A stretch of DNA of 64,000 nt, from positions 162,439,111 to 162,503,110 of the forward strand of contig OY294069.1 of NCBI GenBank assembly GCA_958510875.1, in the 5' to 3' direction. The notes below the pieces were generated by a model that did not search any database, was not told the DNA's origin, and saw only the letters and a list, made by a program, of their open reading frames with translations. This stretch comes from Endomychus coccineus (taxonomy: Eukaryota; Arthropoda; Insecta; Coleoptera; Endomychidae). How positions within the stretch are numbered: the stretch's first letter is position 1; every line of letters starts with the position of its first letter. The position numbers and the translations under genes are program-made. Positions 47,401 through 60,185 of this stretch are shown piece after piece.

Positions 47401-49149
47401 GTTTTATACAACAAATCAAATGGTATGTGATAAAAATTATGCAGAATCCACCTGCAAGTGGAAAATCAGAAGCAGGGCCTGTTTTTTGCTATTTTCGACT
47501 GGACTATTAACAATGATGATCGATTACGTGGTCCTTATTATCAAATAGTATGTGAGATATTTTTCAAGAGTATACTTCATTGTTAATAGATTTTTTCTAG
47601 CGTTGCAATTCTTTATCCTATTTTTTGTCAGTACATGATCGGTTAATATGTTCAAAAATAGATTTTTGAGAGTTTCATTAGTATTTTTGTTTGTATAGTA
47701 TGCTAGAATGTTCTGCTATTTTGGTTATGAATACTTAGTTTGGCATCAAGCGTATTCTTTTACTTTTTGAGCTATACAGGTCTAGCGACCTTATCTCATC
47801 GTACGTAGCTAAATTAAGATTGAATTAGGAAGGGATTTTTCTATATGAAGCAGTTATTTCAGTTGTGTTGGAGATTCTAGAAAGTGCCCATCATTTATGT
47901 TGACTAAATCGTCCAGTCGAAATTAGATTAAAAACCGTTTTTATTAATAAATAATTTCGAGCAGTGACATACCCATGTCAAGGCTCATAGCAAATTGAAT
48001 GCACTTGCAACAGTTGAGCACCACCTTCAGTTCAGATTACTTATCTTCATATTGAATACCTAACTTTATCTAAAACGGAACAGTAAGCAACTAAATCCAA
48101 CAGTGTGTAGGCTGATACTGCAAACGCGAATACATTCGAAAAGACTAACCTGTGAATTTAAAATTTGTTTGGTGTTATTTCCCATCTAGATTGTAATATT
48201 TTGATAGATTCAACGAAAAGGTAATAGTTTCATTTAGTAATTTGTTGACAAGTATGATCTTATATTGTTTTACATATACGTCCAAGAATTACTCATGTAA
48301 AACGGTTCAACCTTGAATATTTATAACACTAACAAAGATTGCGTACTAATGAATGTTTAGTTCACTATAATTTTAGGTTAGATGGTAATTCCCAATCAAA
48401 TAATTACACAAAGAGAATAAGAATTTTACTAAAGCTTTGTCGCAACAATAACAGATTTTTTAGTTGGTAATGATACTAAAAGAATCGAAACTGCAGTCAC
48501 AATTATTGTTGTTTCATCAAAATGTTAGTAAATCAAAGAAAAATTCACCACCGTGAACTTGGCTGAAAAGAATTTAAAACTTAATCAATCTTAGCGTGTT
48601 AGGGCTCTTTTAAGTTTTTGATTTCCCAGTTACTGGGAAATTAAGATCATTTATTTCCCAGTGCTCCATAAATTTGTTTCATGAAATGTATGGGCGTTTA
48701 AGCGTTGTGACCTCTTAAATTAAATCATCTAGTTTCCAGTGGCGCAGCAAAAATTCCGCATTCCATGCGCCGCGGGGTATTCTGGCTCGCCGATGGTACC
48801 AAGGTCCACATTGCCGATGGGCCGGTGCCAGGGCTCCAAATTTTCAATTAATTAAATCAAAGAAACTGATTGGATGATGCTTGTTCAAATCTTCCTATGC
48901 TGAAAGACTTTGTCTCAAAATTTAGGTTTTCTTTGGACATGTATAAAAAGATAGTAGGAATTTAGAGTAGCACAAAATGAGGATATACAATTAAATCTTG
49001 AAAGGCTTTGTACAACCAGATAGTTATTTCGATGGCACTCGGTGTCTGCAAATTGGTACAATTGTGTGTCTATACCAAAGATCCAACATGATATTGGTCA
49101 GCAAAAAATGAGATGGAAGGGACGAAGCACAATCAAGTTTTTTGTTGTT

Positions 49150-49310
49150 ATATTTTGACTACACGAGAGGAGAACTTATAATGTAGAAGAACATCCAGTG
49201 AGCCAGCGGTGGAATGTTGAGAGAGAAGATAGGCATTCGAATTTTTCTTGAAGGTTTGGAGGTTATAGGCATAGGGTAAGACCTCAGTATTGGAAGAGTA
49301 AAGAGTAAGA
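49150..49310 (-). mobile_element. 3' end of a family A LINE
   Basis: Matches 32840-32975 (GGTTTGGAGGTTATAGGCAT shared); only the 3' terminal ~150 bases are present. Confidence 0.65.
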
Positions 49311-49882
49311 AACTGGAATGATTCCACTTCATTATTCTGCTAGTATTTCAGACAAAAATACTAGCAAATATTGATCTGACATCAAAATTATTGCAAGAAT
49401 CAGATATAGATCTTCATTGAGCCACTAAATCCATCCAGTATAACTTCAACAAAAATTCGTCATATGGGAACAATCTTTGCAGATATATGGAAGAAAGCAG
49501 TTGTTTTGGCAAATTCCTCCAACATTAATCTTTTGTTTGAAAATAAAAGAAAGAGGAAAATTACAAAATTTCACTATGGATTATTAGAAGATCAGAGATT
49601 AAGCGATACAGATCAAAGTGGAAGTTTTCTGTGCCATAGATATTCTTGCCAATAAGGTTTGAAAGTATGCATTCCATACAAAATAATAAGTGAAGAATAA
49701 TTGTTTGGGAAAGCGCACAATTTGCAAATTATATACCATAAAGACTCGTCCACTGGCTTCCTAATCAAATTTAAGCCTTAGAAATAGGCTTGGGGATAGT
49801 ATTTCAAAATTTAAAACAGTGTATGAACTTGCGGGTCATTTATTAATGAAAAATCAGTGCGTTTTATCGAATACATTAGATG

Positions 49883-50623
49883 TATACCGGGTGTCCCAGT
49901 ATACCTGTTCCAATGGATTATCTCAGTCATTTCGAAAGATAAAAATTTGAAAATTTCATCATCTCCAATTCGTTCAAGGAACCTTCAACTGAGAAGAACA
50001 AAAATTGAAAGTTCTTCCGGTTTGACCGGAAGTGACTCTGACTTTTTTATTTCAAATAGCACCCTGTATATTTTTTGTAATTTTTGATTTCTACTCAAAA
50101 TTATCTTTCCAACGATGTATCACACTTTGTATTTTACATTTGATTTCATGGAGAAAACGACAATTAAAATTTCAAATAGAAAAAATTGCAGTAGGCTACG
50201 ATATTTTGTATAATCTTGATTTTGACTTCAATAATAATTCATAATTCATGAACAATTTTGCATTCGAGATGCAAATTTCAAATTATTAGAATTGTAGTAG
50301 AACTGGAAGAATTAATAATTCTTAAATGAAAACCTTAGTGTGCCATGTAAATATTTGAATATATTTGTTTGTAACTTTGATAGTGATACATCGTTGGAAA
50401 GATAATTTTGAGTAGGAATCAAAAATTGCAAAAAATATACAGGTGCTATTTGAAATAAAAAAGTCAGAGTCACTTCCGGTCAAACCGGAAGTGACTTCCA
50501 ATTTCTGTTTTTCTCAGTTAAAGGTTCCTTGAACGAATTGGAGATCATGAAATTTTCAAATTTTTATCTTTCGAAATGACTGAGATAATCCATTGGAACA
50601 TGTATACTGGGACACCCGGTATA
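49883..50623. mobile_element. 741-bp foldback MITE
   Basis: TATACCGGGTGTCCCAGTAT and its inverted copy form the ends, and the inverted match extends inward for ~250 bases (CCAATGGATTATCTCAGTCA; TCCGGTTTGACCGGAAGTGA). The centre is AT-rich. No coding sequence. Confidence 0.85.
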
Positions 50624-50759
50624 GTTTATTAATGTTGTTTCTAACTCTACCAGTTGGTGTGGCATGAGCGGAAAGTTCATTTTGGAAACTGAAAATAGTA
50701 CAAATCTATTTACATAACAACGCCTTTCGCATTTATCTTTAATCTACCTATCAAAGACG

Positions 50760-51872
50760 GCTCATTAATGAATTTACCCCTTCACCGTCTACAGTACGCC
50801 CATCAGGCGTGCAAATCAATCGAGACGGCCTTTCTCACCTGGTTACCCAGGTCGAAGGAGCAATTAGTCTTGGAATGTTCGCCATATGCGTTTTCCTGGA
50901 TATCGAAGGAGCGTTCGACAATACCTCCTTCGAGTCCATGTGTCATGCTACGGAGAGACACGGAATCGATCACACCTTGGTCAGGTAGATCAAGACCATG
51001 GTCTCGCAGAGACTGATAACGGCGCACCTTAATGGCAGCGTCGCATGTACACACGTCACCCGAGGGTGCCCTCAGGGAGAAATACTGTCTCCACTCTTGT
51101 GGTGCCTGATGGTGGACAGAATGTTAGTCGAGATGAATGAGGCTAGGTTTTACACCCAAGCCTACGCAGACGACTTGGCAGCCGTTTACCAGGCTGAGGT
51201 GTGTGCAATATGGACCTGTGACCTGGAAAAACTAACCATGTAGCTGGATTTACATCTGCACCGACAGCCGAGCGACCCTGGGCGCACTTGACGCCCCACA
51301 GAGTGACTTCTAGTCTTGTCTTGGAGTGCGGGGAAACTCTGGTTGAATTAGCCAGAAGGAACAAACTCCAGATAGTGTGGGTACCCGCTCACTCTGGCGT
51401 GAAGGGAAACGAATTGGCTGATGAATTGGTCAAGCGAGGTTCCTTGAGCGCCCCTGCTCGCATGAGGCAGGTGAAGCTCCACATTAGGGAGTTCTCTCCT
51501 ACACTCACTAAAATCCTACTCTCTATGGACAGGAGAGGCCTAAAACTGGTAACATGACTACTCACAGAACACTGTCATCTAAATAAACATCTACACACAA
51601 TGGGCATTGTTGAAGACCCTGCTTAAAGTAGATGTGGAGAGGCGGGCGAAACTGCCTCTCACATCCTAGCAGCATGTCCAGCACTGCCTTCTCTTACGCT
51701 ACAACCCCTCGGCAGCACACATGGGCCGCTTGAAGCCATAAAAGATATCAGTCCATACAAAATAACGGCCTTGGGCCTGCTGGACTGATTATTGTATCAA
51801 GGAGCGCACAATGGACCTAATCAAGCAGTCCAAGTGCTCAAGACTCGTTTTGATTGATTGATTGATTGATCA
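50760..51872 (+). mobile_element. R1-like LINE with internal deletion
   Basis: RT: FAICVFLDIEGAFDNTSFES (partly in another frame), then RGCPQGEILSPLLWCLMVDR and AYADDLA. An internal deletion follows, then RNase H (ICTDSRATLGAL; WVPAHSGVKGNELADELVKR), the knuckle CSRCGEAGETASHILAACPA (second frame), and a TTGA-repeat tail at 51853-51872. It is more GC-rich than its surroundings. Frameshifts and the deletion disable it. Confidence 0.8.
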
Positions 51873-52569
51873 GTACCTATTGAACAAGAGTTCACTAAGA
51901 CGTTAAGCATCGATGAAATTATAATTGATTTTGCAACAAAAAACTCATGAAGACTTGGGCGTTTTTATAATACCTCTATAGATACATAACTTGAAAATAG
52001 TATTTTGTGTTCGTGCTTACGTGTTTTACTGTTTTCTATGTTTTGGATATTGGATTCTGCTAGACTTTGTTTGATACATGTAAGAATTGTGTATTAATCA
52101 ATGATAATAGTGATTATTAATATTCCCATGTTTATTCAACCTTATAGTAAATTAGGCAAACAGAGTAATCTCTCGGATTAGGATTTATTGAAGATAAATC
52201 CCGCATCGTTATAATACATGATGTTAATAAGGCGTTCGACGGTTTACCCACAAAGCGCTTTTAATTGCTAGGATCGCTATACGGTTTACGCACAGCTATT
52301 GTTCTCCGAGCCGCTATTGTTTCGTGGGGTTTTTTAACAAACAGGTATCTATTTTGTTGAATATTTTCAATTCCTGTTAATTTTTGGGACTTGTATGTAT
52401 ATTACAATGTGTATATATAATTATATAGTATATTTATTATTAAATTAAATAAAATGATGAAATTACCATTATTATTTTTTAAACACAAACTGATCTAATT
52501 AACTTATGCAACAGTGGCGTCATTCTTATGGATTGTTCAAAATATTCGAAATTGTACCACATTCGATTA

Positions 52570-52790
52570 TTCGTGGTTCTGTTCGTTTCGGCGACGTGGA
52601 CATTTTTAATTGGAATTGGTGTGATAAGGACGCTTTGTGCTAATACAATTAGCTTCAAGAAATCCCGTTGTGGACATATAAGTCTTCTGATGATGGTCGT
52701 GAGACCGACCCGTACGTGAAGACGAAAATAAAAGCATAAGTGTTAATGTGACCTATTTCCCGAGCATTTATATATAATTCATACCTGGGT
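52570..52790 (+). repeat. Terminal repeat with a degraded hammerhead core
   Basis: TTTCGGCGACGTGGACATTT through TCTTCTGATGATGGTCGTGA to CATTTATATATAA matches 62697-62860. The core CTGATGA-TGGTC-GTGA-GACC is present, but the GAAA after it is changed to GACC. 51880-52500 and 52800-54200 show no gene. Confidence 0.6.
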
Positions 52791-54719
52791 CAATAAATAA
52801 TTTTTATTATAGAAAATAATGAATGTAGGAGAATATCAGAACTTGCACTCAACAACTTAGCCTTCATTGAATTCAAAATCTATCGGTTATAAAATGAACA
52901 AATTGAAATTAAAAACTTTTTAAAATGTATAAGTTACAAAATCAATAACTTGATTTGAAATCATGAAGTTCGCCTTTTTATAATCTCAAATCAACAACCA
53001 AAAATATTTAACAATTTTGTCAAATACTCTGTATATTGTAAAGGTTTGTATACAGTAAGCATAAAGCATATCTGAGTTCATGAGTAGGTACGTTACGGTC
53101 TATCGTTAATTTAAGAATTACGACATGTGAGACCTTCTCAGTTAAGGTTTACTGGAATAAAGTAATCTCAAAAAGTGACGGCTTCAACCATCGAACTTCA
53201 TTCAAAAATTGTATATTTATCTCTCCTTCCACTACCCCTGACATCCTCACAAAGTCAAGTTTATTTATCAGAAACTGCTTTTAATATTTATAAATTTCGG
53301 GATCATACTGTCGGGGGCAGTTGGTGACCAGTGCTTTCATTCAGAATAATCTGTAATGAACATCTTCTTGACTACACCATGTTCTGAATTACAATCTGTA
53401 ACGCCTTCTATGAAAACTCAACTTATCCGTGGAAACTATTTTATCTTTTGAAATGAACAAATGACCAGCTTTAAATAATCGATAGTAATATCTTTTGTTG
53501 TATCATAGTTTATGTAGAAGGTATAACATAATTAAAAAGAACAATTATTTAGAAAAAATGTATAGATGCTCCGATAATGTAATATTAAGTTTCTTCTAAT
53601 ACTTAATCCATTATGGGGCAATGGTACAATACAATTGTATATCATCACTAGTATTTGAGGGAAAATAACTTTGCCTAACGCACACATAAAAGGCAGGCAT
53701 ATTAACTTTATCAAAAGTATGTATGTTCAGCTAGTAAATCGACTTATTTCCCTCAGATTAATTTCATTTGTACTCATCGATAAACAGCGGAGTTAAATTT
53801 TGGTGGTAAATGCGTGACACCAATAAGTCTCCAAAGTAACAATGTCTGAAACGCTGCTAAGAAAGTGCTAATACCTTGCGCAGGAATCGCAAGAATACCC
53901 ATTTCACGAAAGAAATGTTGTTGATCAATACATTCAAAATTTTTAGATTGTATGAGACAATTTGTATAATTTGCCACACTTCACGCTATTGTCTGTCTAG
54001 ATAAACGAATGAGCAGGTCATGGTCATAATCCTGAAACAATTTTATCAAATATGTAATGGTGGAATTATGTTTATGCAAAACAAAAATGATGATGCTACC
54101 AACCACATCACGAGGTTTTACAAATGGAATGCTCTATTTTTGAATTACGTGTGCGATAAAAATATGTCTATAAACAAGATAAAATAAAATATATGTATTC
54201 ATTCTTACTTGGAGTGTAATGTGAACATCGTGAAACAAAGGTAATATTATAAGTAGTCAAACACCCGAAACAGTTTTTGAGGAATGCAAGCGTACAACCT
54301 TGTCCGTATGAAGTTTCCAAAACTGGCCTGGACATAGTTTGGAATCTATCTTCTCCCCATCCTTTGGAAAACTCGGTACCTTAAGAGATTTGAAAAAGAA
54401 CACATCGAAACTGATCAGTGGCAGTGCTACTCCAGCATTTAGCCCCCAATTACAGAGGTGAAGATGTTCTACAACAGCCTGAACTCTGACGGCCTTCCTA
54501 GCGGAGAAAACCATAGCCAAATCGATGACCCGCCTAATGACCCTGAAAATCCTGAGGAGAAGAAAGGTGCTTCGTCTTTCCTTGAACATTTTTATTTTTA
54601 TTTCACATAAAATTTTTAGAAATAACATGCTTTTGTTTAAATAAAAGCATCTGGTTTATTCTTTCAATCACTTTCCTACTTTCTATTCATTGATAAAATT
54701 TAAGTTCTTCTCAAAATAT

Positions 54720-55690
54720 TTTTATGCAATGGTGGTTTTTTCTCTGAAAATTCTTGGCTTCCGCATGGAATTATGGAAAGGGTGTCTGGAATGGGAACAT
54801 TGGTAAAGAATGATTCGACGTAGAAGCTGACGAGCAAATCGCCACGAGTCAACATTTAGCGTTTGAAGTTTTTTAACGAAATGAGAGGAATTCAGTATAA
54901 AACTGTTGAAATTATTTGCAAGAGATTTGAGAATAGATGACATATATTGAGAGAGCTAATAAGTAGAGGATCCGATAGTGCTGATAATTGGTCTTCGAGG
55001 AACTGAGGGTATATTAATTTCAGGCAAACCATATAATCGGGGCTTCTTGAACAATGGGGGATAAGAAATTTCTTAGGAAGGGAAGAATGACGGATAATTT
55101 GTGACAATGAACGTTATATAGAGGGGGTGGGATCTTTTGGTACTAGTTTATAGGAATTAGTTTGGAGATGTTGCAGGATTTTCTTATCATAATTTGAACG
55201 ATTCAGGACAACAGTGGAGTATCCTTTATCAGCCTTTAAAATTGCTAAATCATGATTTGATTTGGGTAAATTAAGAGCTTGGGTTGAAGGTTTAGGGCAA
55301 TTTAATTTAGAAATGTTGAAATGACGAAGAATTTTCGCAGTTTCGAAACGAATTTCATCTGCTACGAGATGGGGAACTTTATGTATGGATGTTTCTACAG
55401 CAGAAATAATGGCATTGGGAGGCGAAAAGCTTATTGAATATTTGAATATGACGTTTGGAATTAAGGGTACGAATTTGATCGGCATGATCATAAGAAGGTG
55501 TTTATAGCATTCCCTGTTCTTGCAGTGAAGTCTACATTGGTGAAACAGAAGAAACAGTTTCAGTTGAAGCCTCAAGCCTGCCCTGAAGATGCCACCTGTA
55601 ATGGTTGGCGAAACGTCGGCATCAAGTCGTGCTATTGTGACACGGAAGATAAGGATTTTCAAGATTAGCTATCCGCTGAAGTCTATTATT
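54720..55690 (-). mobile_element. Penelope-like element, frameshifted
   Basis: Minus strand, N- to C-terminal: HQCRLHCKNRECYKHLL, LAILKADKGYSTVVLNRSNY (the conserved LKADKG motif), then in shifted frames YGLP (KIH equivalent), PRRPIISTIGSSTY, SFILNSSHFVKKL and DLLVSFYVESFFTNVP. The last normally reads SFDVxSLFTNVP, so a catalytic Asp has become Tyr. The upstream side carries the terminal repeat with a hammerhead core (55579-55621, plus strand). 54257-54628 next to it holds an unassigned open frame. Confidence 0.8.
55579..55621 (+). ncRNA. Hammerhead ribozyme core (Penelope terminal repeat)
   Basis: Same TGCC, CTGAAGA, GCCACC/GGTTGGC, GAAA, CGTC, GGCA order as at 40016. It is opposite in strand to the adjacent reverse transcriptase. 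Confidence 0.65.
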
Positions 55691-56100
55691 CAAGAGTTTT
55701 TTCCCTGTACCCCGCTATAGTATGAATCTTAAGGAATCTATGAATAATAAAATCTCGATTCTTAAATTTTTCGTACATTAGGAATTTTAACCTAAGAAGG
55801 TAGTGAACTTAGATCGGCTGATATTTATTTGTTTCATTAGACAATCAAGTAACAGGTTGAGATAAGCCGACTTAATTCGATTAGCACTCGATATATAAGA
55901 ATGAAAATGGTCTGGTTTTGCAGTATATAAGATTATTCCAAGACGTGTAGTCATAAAGCAACTTTCTACATCCTTGGCACTAAACAAGTACCAGTTATAA
56001 AACGTTCGTAAACAATAACTTTAACCTGTTGATTATATAATATAACTTAATAATATAAAATTGATATTCATTCACACATGTTTTGTTTGTTTACAGTATA

Positions 56101-56151
56101 ATGTTGAGAGTTTTGAGTTTCATTTTGTTGGTGACAATCGCAGCGGCAGAG
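56101..56151 (+). CDS. Signal-peptide exon of a third Cu/Zn SOD gene (partial)
   Basis: ATG then 17 codons (MLRVLSFILLVTIAAAE) end in phase 0 at a GTGAGT donor. This has the same length, phase and character as SOD copy 2 exon 1. TTTGTTTACAG just before the ATG (56086-56096) looks like a splice acceptor, so a 5' UTR exon may lie upstream. I find no HxH, HFNPY or HGGP exon up to 64000, so the remaining exons must lie beyond the window or be lost; the intron would exceed 7.8 kb. Confidence 0.6.
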
Positions 56152-56496
56152 GTGAGTACAGTTATATTAATATTTAATAAAAATAATTCAAATTTACTGA
56201 AGGGATAGTTAAATAAACTGCAAAAAAAATCAATTTAAGTGTAATGATGATTGATTCAAAATATAAGATAATGATCCAAATAATGAAATTTTCTAACTTG
56301 TTTTCTATAATTCAATGAAAAGCATTAGAAATCAATGTAGATGAAGATATATTTGCAAAATTCATATGAATATGATCCCAGTATGAATGTGTCTTTCCAA
56401 AGATTTTGAATCGAGAATGATTCGAAAGTTATTATTAAGGATTGTACACAATCTGACATGCTGAAAAAATGTAATGGAAAGGTATTTTTATGTAAT

Positions 56497-56535
56497 TTCA
56501 ATTTCGGTCTCACGACGATCATCAGAAGACTTATC
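56497..56535 (-). ncRNA. Hammerhead-like core, second repeat family
   Basis: Minus strand: CTTCTGATGATCGTCGTGAG ACCGAAATTG, i.e. CTGATGA, hairpin, GAAA. It belongs to the left arm of the inverted repeat pair (56500-56890 with 62345-62790). Confidence 0.45.
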
Positions 56536-56890
56536 GAAATCGAAACTGTAACACATTAATCTTTTAAGTATACGTATATGTATCAAGAATTCACTGCTTA
56601 GCAATTTTCTTATAATATACGAACTCATGTCAAACAAAGTCTATATTCGACTGAAATCAAAAACTTTAGCCCTCAAGTATCTACCTTCGAACCAGATGTT
56701 GAAGATTTATGAGGTAATAGAAAAAGGTGGTCAGACCTTATTAAAAATATGGCTATTCGACCATTCTACCTGATATATACTTTTAACATTATAAAGGCGC
56801 ATGTAGGAATTTGTAAGCGTTTCAATTAATTAAATTAGTATAAATCTGACTTAAAGACTGAATATCTGTTCTATGATTCACAGACGTTTT
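56500..56890 (-). repeat. Left arm of a ~400-bp inverted repeat pair
   Basis: Inverted match to 62345-62790: ATTCTTGAT, ACATCTGGTT, CCTACAT and TCTATGATTCACAGA all pair in order, diverged by substitutions and small indels. The arm ends near the 3' end of the transposase seen at 61560-62360. Confidence 0.65.
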
Positions 56891-57361
56891 ATGTGAATCA
56901 TCTCCAAAATAGATCTCTTATCATAATTGGTTTCCTTAGTCAAAATATTAACATTTTAGTAATCGAATTGATGGTTATAATCAAAGTAGTGTTTAGCAAG
57001 GGCGGTGGAATTTTCTAAGTTTTTGTTTCTTGTACTGTACTTATGGCCATACATTCTTTTTTGTAAATATTGCTTAGAGATTCCTGTATAAGTTCCAACG
57101 CAATCTAAACAATTTAATTTGTACTGTGTGGTTTTTTTTTATCTTTAGGGATTAAAGGTTTTAGATTCGAAAAATATTTCTCAACACAGTTAGTATGTTT
57201 ATGCGCAACATACATAATATGTGTTAGTGTGGATCTATTTCTCGAGAATTTTTATTTAATTCATACCTGTGTCATGAATCTTTATTAGAGTAATTTCAAT
57301 TTGTACAATTTAATTTTCACATCATCAGCACTTTTAAATTTGAAAAGAAGCAAAACATGAT

Positions 57362-58292
57362 TATACAGGGTGAGTCAGTTTTTTGTGGACAAACTGCAAC
57401 AGGAGATAGAACAAGTGTTTTTAAGAAGAAAAGTTCACATAAACATTTGTTTTTGAGATACGGGCGTTGAAATTGAAAAAAAAAATTAGTTTTTTGCAAA
57501 TATCTCCGGAACCGTTTATCGTACAAAAAACAGCTTTTGTGAGCATTTTCTACTCATAGTAAGCTATGTTCTGTGCGATAAAAAAAAATTTTTTACTCTC
57601 AATTGGTGAAGATTTTGAAGGGGTAGTGGGTGTTTTTCTCCCCAACTTCTACGCCACTGAAAAAAGTATGGTTTTGAGACAACCATTTGAACCGCCAATG
57701 TTTTCTACACAAAAAAGGTACTATTGGTCATAAGCTGTAAACTTGACCGTTTTCGAGAAAAATCAACTTTTATGTTGAAAAACATGGTCAATTCTTACTA
57801 ATTAAACAAAATTTATTCAAACGTTAGAACAAGTAAAACCTAAGGATTGACCATGTTTTTCAACATAAAAGTCGATTTTTCTCGAAAACGGTCAACTTGA
57901 GAGCTCATGACCAAGAGTACTTTTTTTGTGTAGAAAACATTGACGGTTCAAATGGTTGTCTCAAAAGCGTACTTTTTTTTAGTGGCGTAGAAGTTGGGGA
58001 GAAAACACCCACCATCCCTTCAAAATCTTCACCAATTATGACTAAAAAAAATTTTTTTACCCCACAGAACATAGCTTACTATGAGTAGAAAATGCTCACA
58101 AAAGCTGTTTCCTGTACGATAAACGGTTCCGGAGATATTCGCAAAAAACGAAATTTTTTTCTCAATTTCAACACCCTGTATCTCGAAAACGAAGCCTTCT
58201 ACGACATATGTTTATGGGAACTTTTCTCCTTAAAAACATCTGTTCTATCTCTTGTTGGAGTTTGGCTACAAAAAACTGACTCACCCTGTATA
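57362..58292. mobile_element. 931-bp foldback MITE
   Basis: TATACAGGGTGAGTCAGTTT and its inverted copy mark the ends, and the arms match for over 400 bases each (GAACATAGCTTACTATGAGT and complement; GGTCAAT...ACATGTT with inverted partner). No coding sequence. 58300-59240 shows no gene. Confidence 0.85.
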
Positions 58293-59249
58293 ATAGGGTA
58301 GAAGGCGAATTTTAATTATTAGATGATGAATATAAACAATCAATTGTATTCTATAAGATAATACACATAATTTGATTAGCTTATCTGATATAACGATAAC
58401 AAAAAATAGCAGTTACCTATTATAATAAAAATACGGGTTCAAAATGTATAACCATTACCATCATATAGCTTATACCTACCTAAGTGATCAATAATAGAAA
58501 TCGTAACAATTAAATAAAATAATTAATAAAATTAATAATAATTATTAATATTTTCAGTATTATTATAGTATTAAAAAAGAATGTGTTACCGCTTGGAGAA
58601 TAGATAAATTTTGTACGTGGCAAAGTTACTTTTGCAAAACACTTGATTTGATTTGGTTACTGATTTTTATATAATTGTTTCACATTCTACCAGATATTCT
58701 TTGCAATAAATAATATTCAAATTAATAATGCTAAAGAAAATGGCATATTTTGTATGCGACTTGGAACGGACGGGGGTTGGTCTACCTTCCTGGCGGCACA
58801 AAAAACATGTTCTATACATCGCAAACTATTCATAGGTGCAGTTTTGAGTCCTAATATGCATTTTTCCTCTTCAAATATATTTTTTTAAATACCAAAATTT
58901 TGCTGACATAAAACTGACCGGCGCTACCGTTCTGGCTTTCTTTTTTCAAATTTGGGATGCATAAGCTAACAAATTTTATTATTTTAAAGTGGTTACAATA
59001 TGCCGCACTTTTCACTTATATATTATCCATATAAAGCCATTATGCTTGTTTGAACATTTCTAGCAGATTCTTGTACATTATCGCCCGGCCAAACCAAAAA
59101 AAAAACTTTTTACAAATACTCATCAAATAGCTCGCATTGCTATACGCCAGATAGAGTTACCGAATGCCGATTTTGATCAATACACTGATTCTTGGACTAT
59201 AATATACATACAGTCCAAGATGATATATTTTTTTTAGCTGGGCTGCCTT

Positions 59250-59545
59250 ATTTCATTCGATGCCCGAATAGCCGGGTATACAGTACAGAGCCATGTGTAG
59301 GCGTGCAAGAACTTCTTGACAGTTTCATATCGTTCTTAAATTACAACGATAGGAGTGAATCGCTTTGACAGCCGCATGTCTTTCGGAGAATTTTTTGTAC
59401 CGATCTACCACCACTATGCCTTTGTTCTAGCTCTCGTGCACCCTGCTCCATGACATGTACCTCTGCTCGGAAAAATAGTTGCATGAGCACCCAGATTGAC
59501 AAGTATTTCAGTCTTCCTGTTGAAATCCTATATTCCAGCTCCAAC
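59250..59545 (-). mobile_element. LINE RNase H fragment, copy 1
   Basis: Minus-strand frame with ARELEQRHSGGR and TCGCQSDSLLS. It duplicates 59835-60140 at ~585-base spacing. Confidence 0.5.
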
Positions 59546-59834
59546 TGCTAGGGATGTCTAGGAATGGTTTGTGAACCAACATATGTCACCCCTCTGTGAT
59601 TCGATTCTATTCCGAATATATTTATCTCTTTTTGGGACACTCCCAAATACTAGAATTTTTGGTCCATAAATAGACCACCACCATCCACCCCGTTTTAGCC
59701 TTCCCTATCAGTTTGTTTATAATACAAGCCGTAGCTTATTGCTTTAGTTCCAGTGATTATCGGTGAATACAAAATAACCATATATTATATTATTATATTT
59801 TCTGTGTGCTAGAATTTAGCTGTTCTGCCTCATT

Positions 59835-60140
59835 TACCTAAATGCCCGAATAGCTGGGTATACAGAACAGAGTCACTTCGTATCGTTGTGTAAGGGTGCA
59901 ATAACTTCTTGACAGTTCCATATCGCTCTTGAATTGCAACGATAGGAGTCAATCGCTTTGACAGCCGTTTGTCTATCATAGACATTTTTTATCGATCTGC
60001 CACCACTATGCCTTTTTTCTATCTCTCGTGCACACAGCTCCATGGCATGTACCTTTGCTTGGAAAAACAGTTTCATGAGCACCGAGACTGACTGATATTT
60101 CAGTCTTCGGGTTGAAATCCTATATTCCGGCTCCAACAGA
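59835..60140 (-). mobile_element. LINE RNase H fragment, copy 2
   Basis: Minus strand: RQTAVKAIDSYRCNSRAIWN resembles the DSQAAxKAL segment of RNase H. The preceding stretch CAREIEKRHSGGRS matches copy 1. Confidence 0.5.
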
Positions 60141-60170
60141 AGCTAGGAACAGTCTGTGAACAAACAGATG

Positions 60171-60185
60171 CCCCCCCCCCCCCCC
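60171..60185. repeat. Poly-C run, 15 bases
   Basis: Fifteen consecutive C inside the duplicated LINE segment; copy 1 has ACCCC here. It may be length-variable or an assembly-prone site. 60330-61550 shows no gene. Confidence 0.9.

Noticed and set aside
54257..54628. 123-residue minus-strand open frame
   Set aside because: Low-complexity basic and hydrophobic content with no motif; it adjoins the Penelope element and could be its debris, but I cannot show it.
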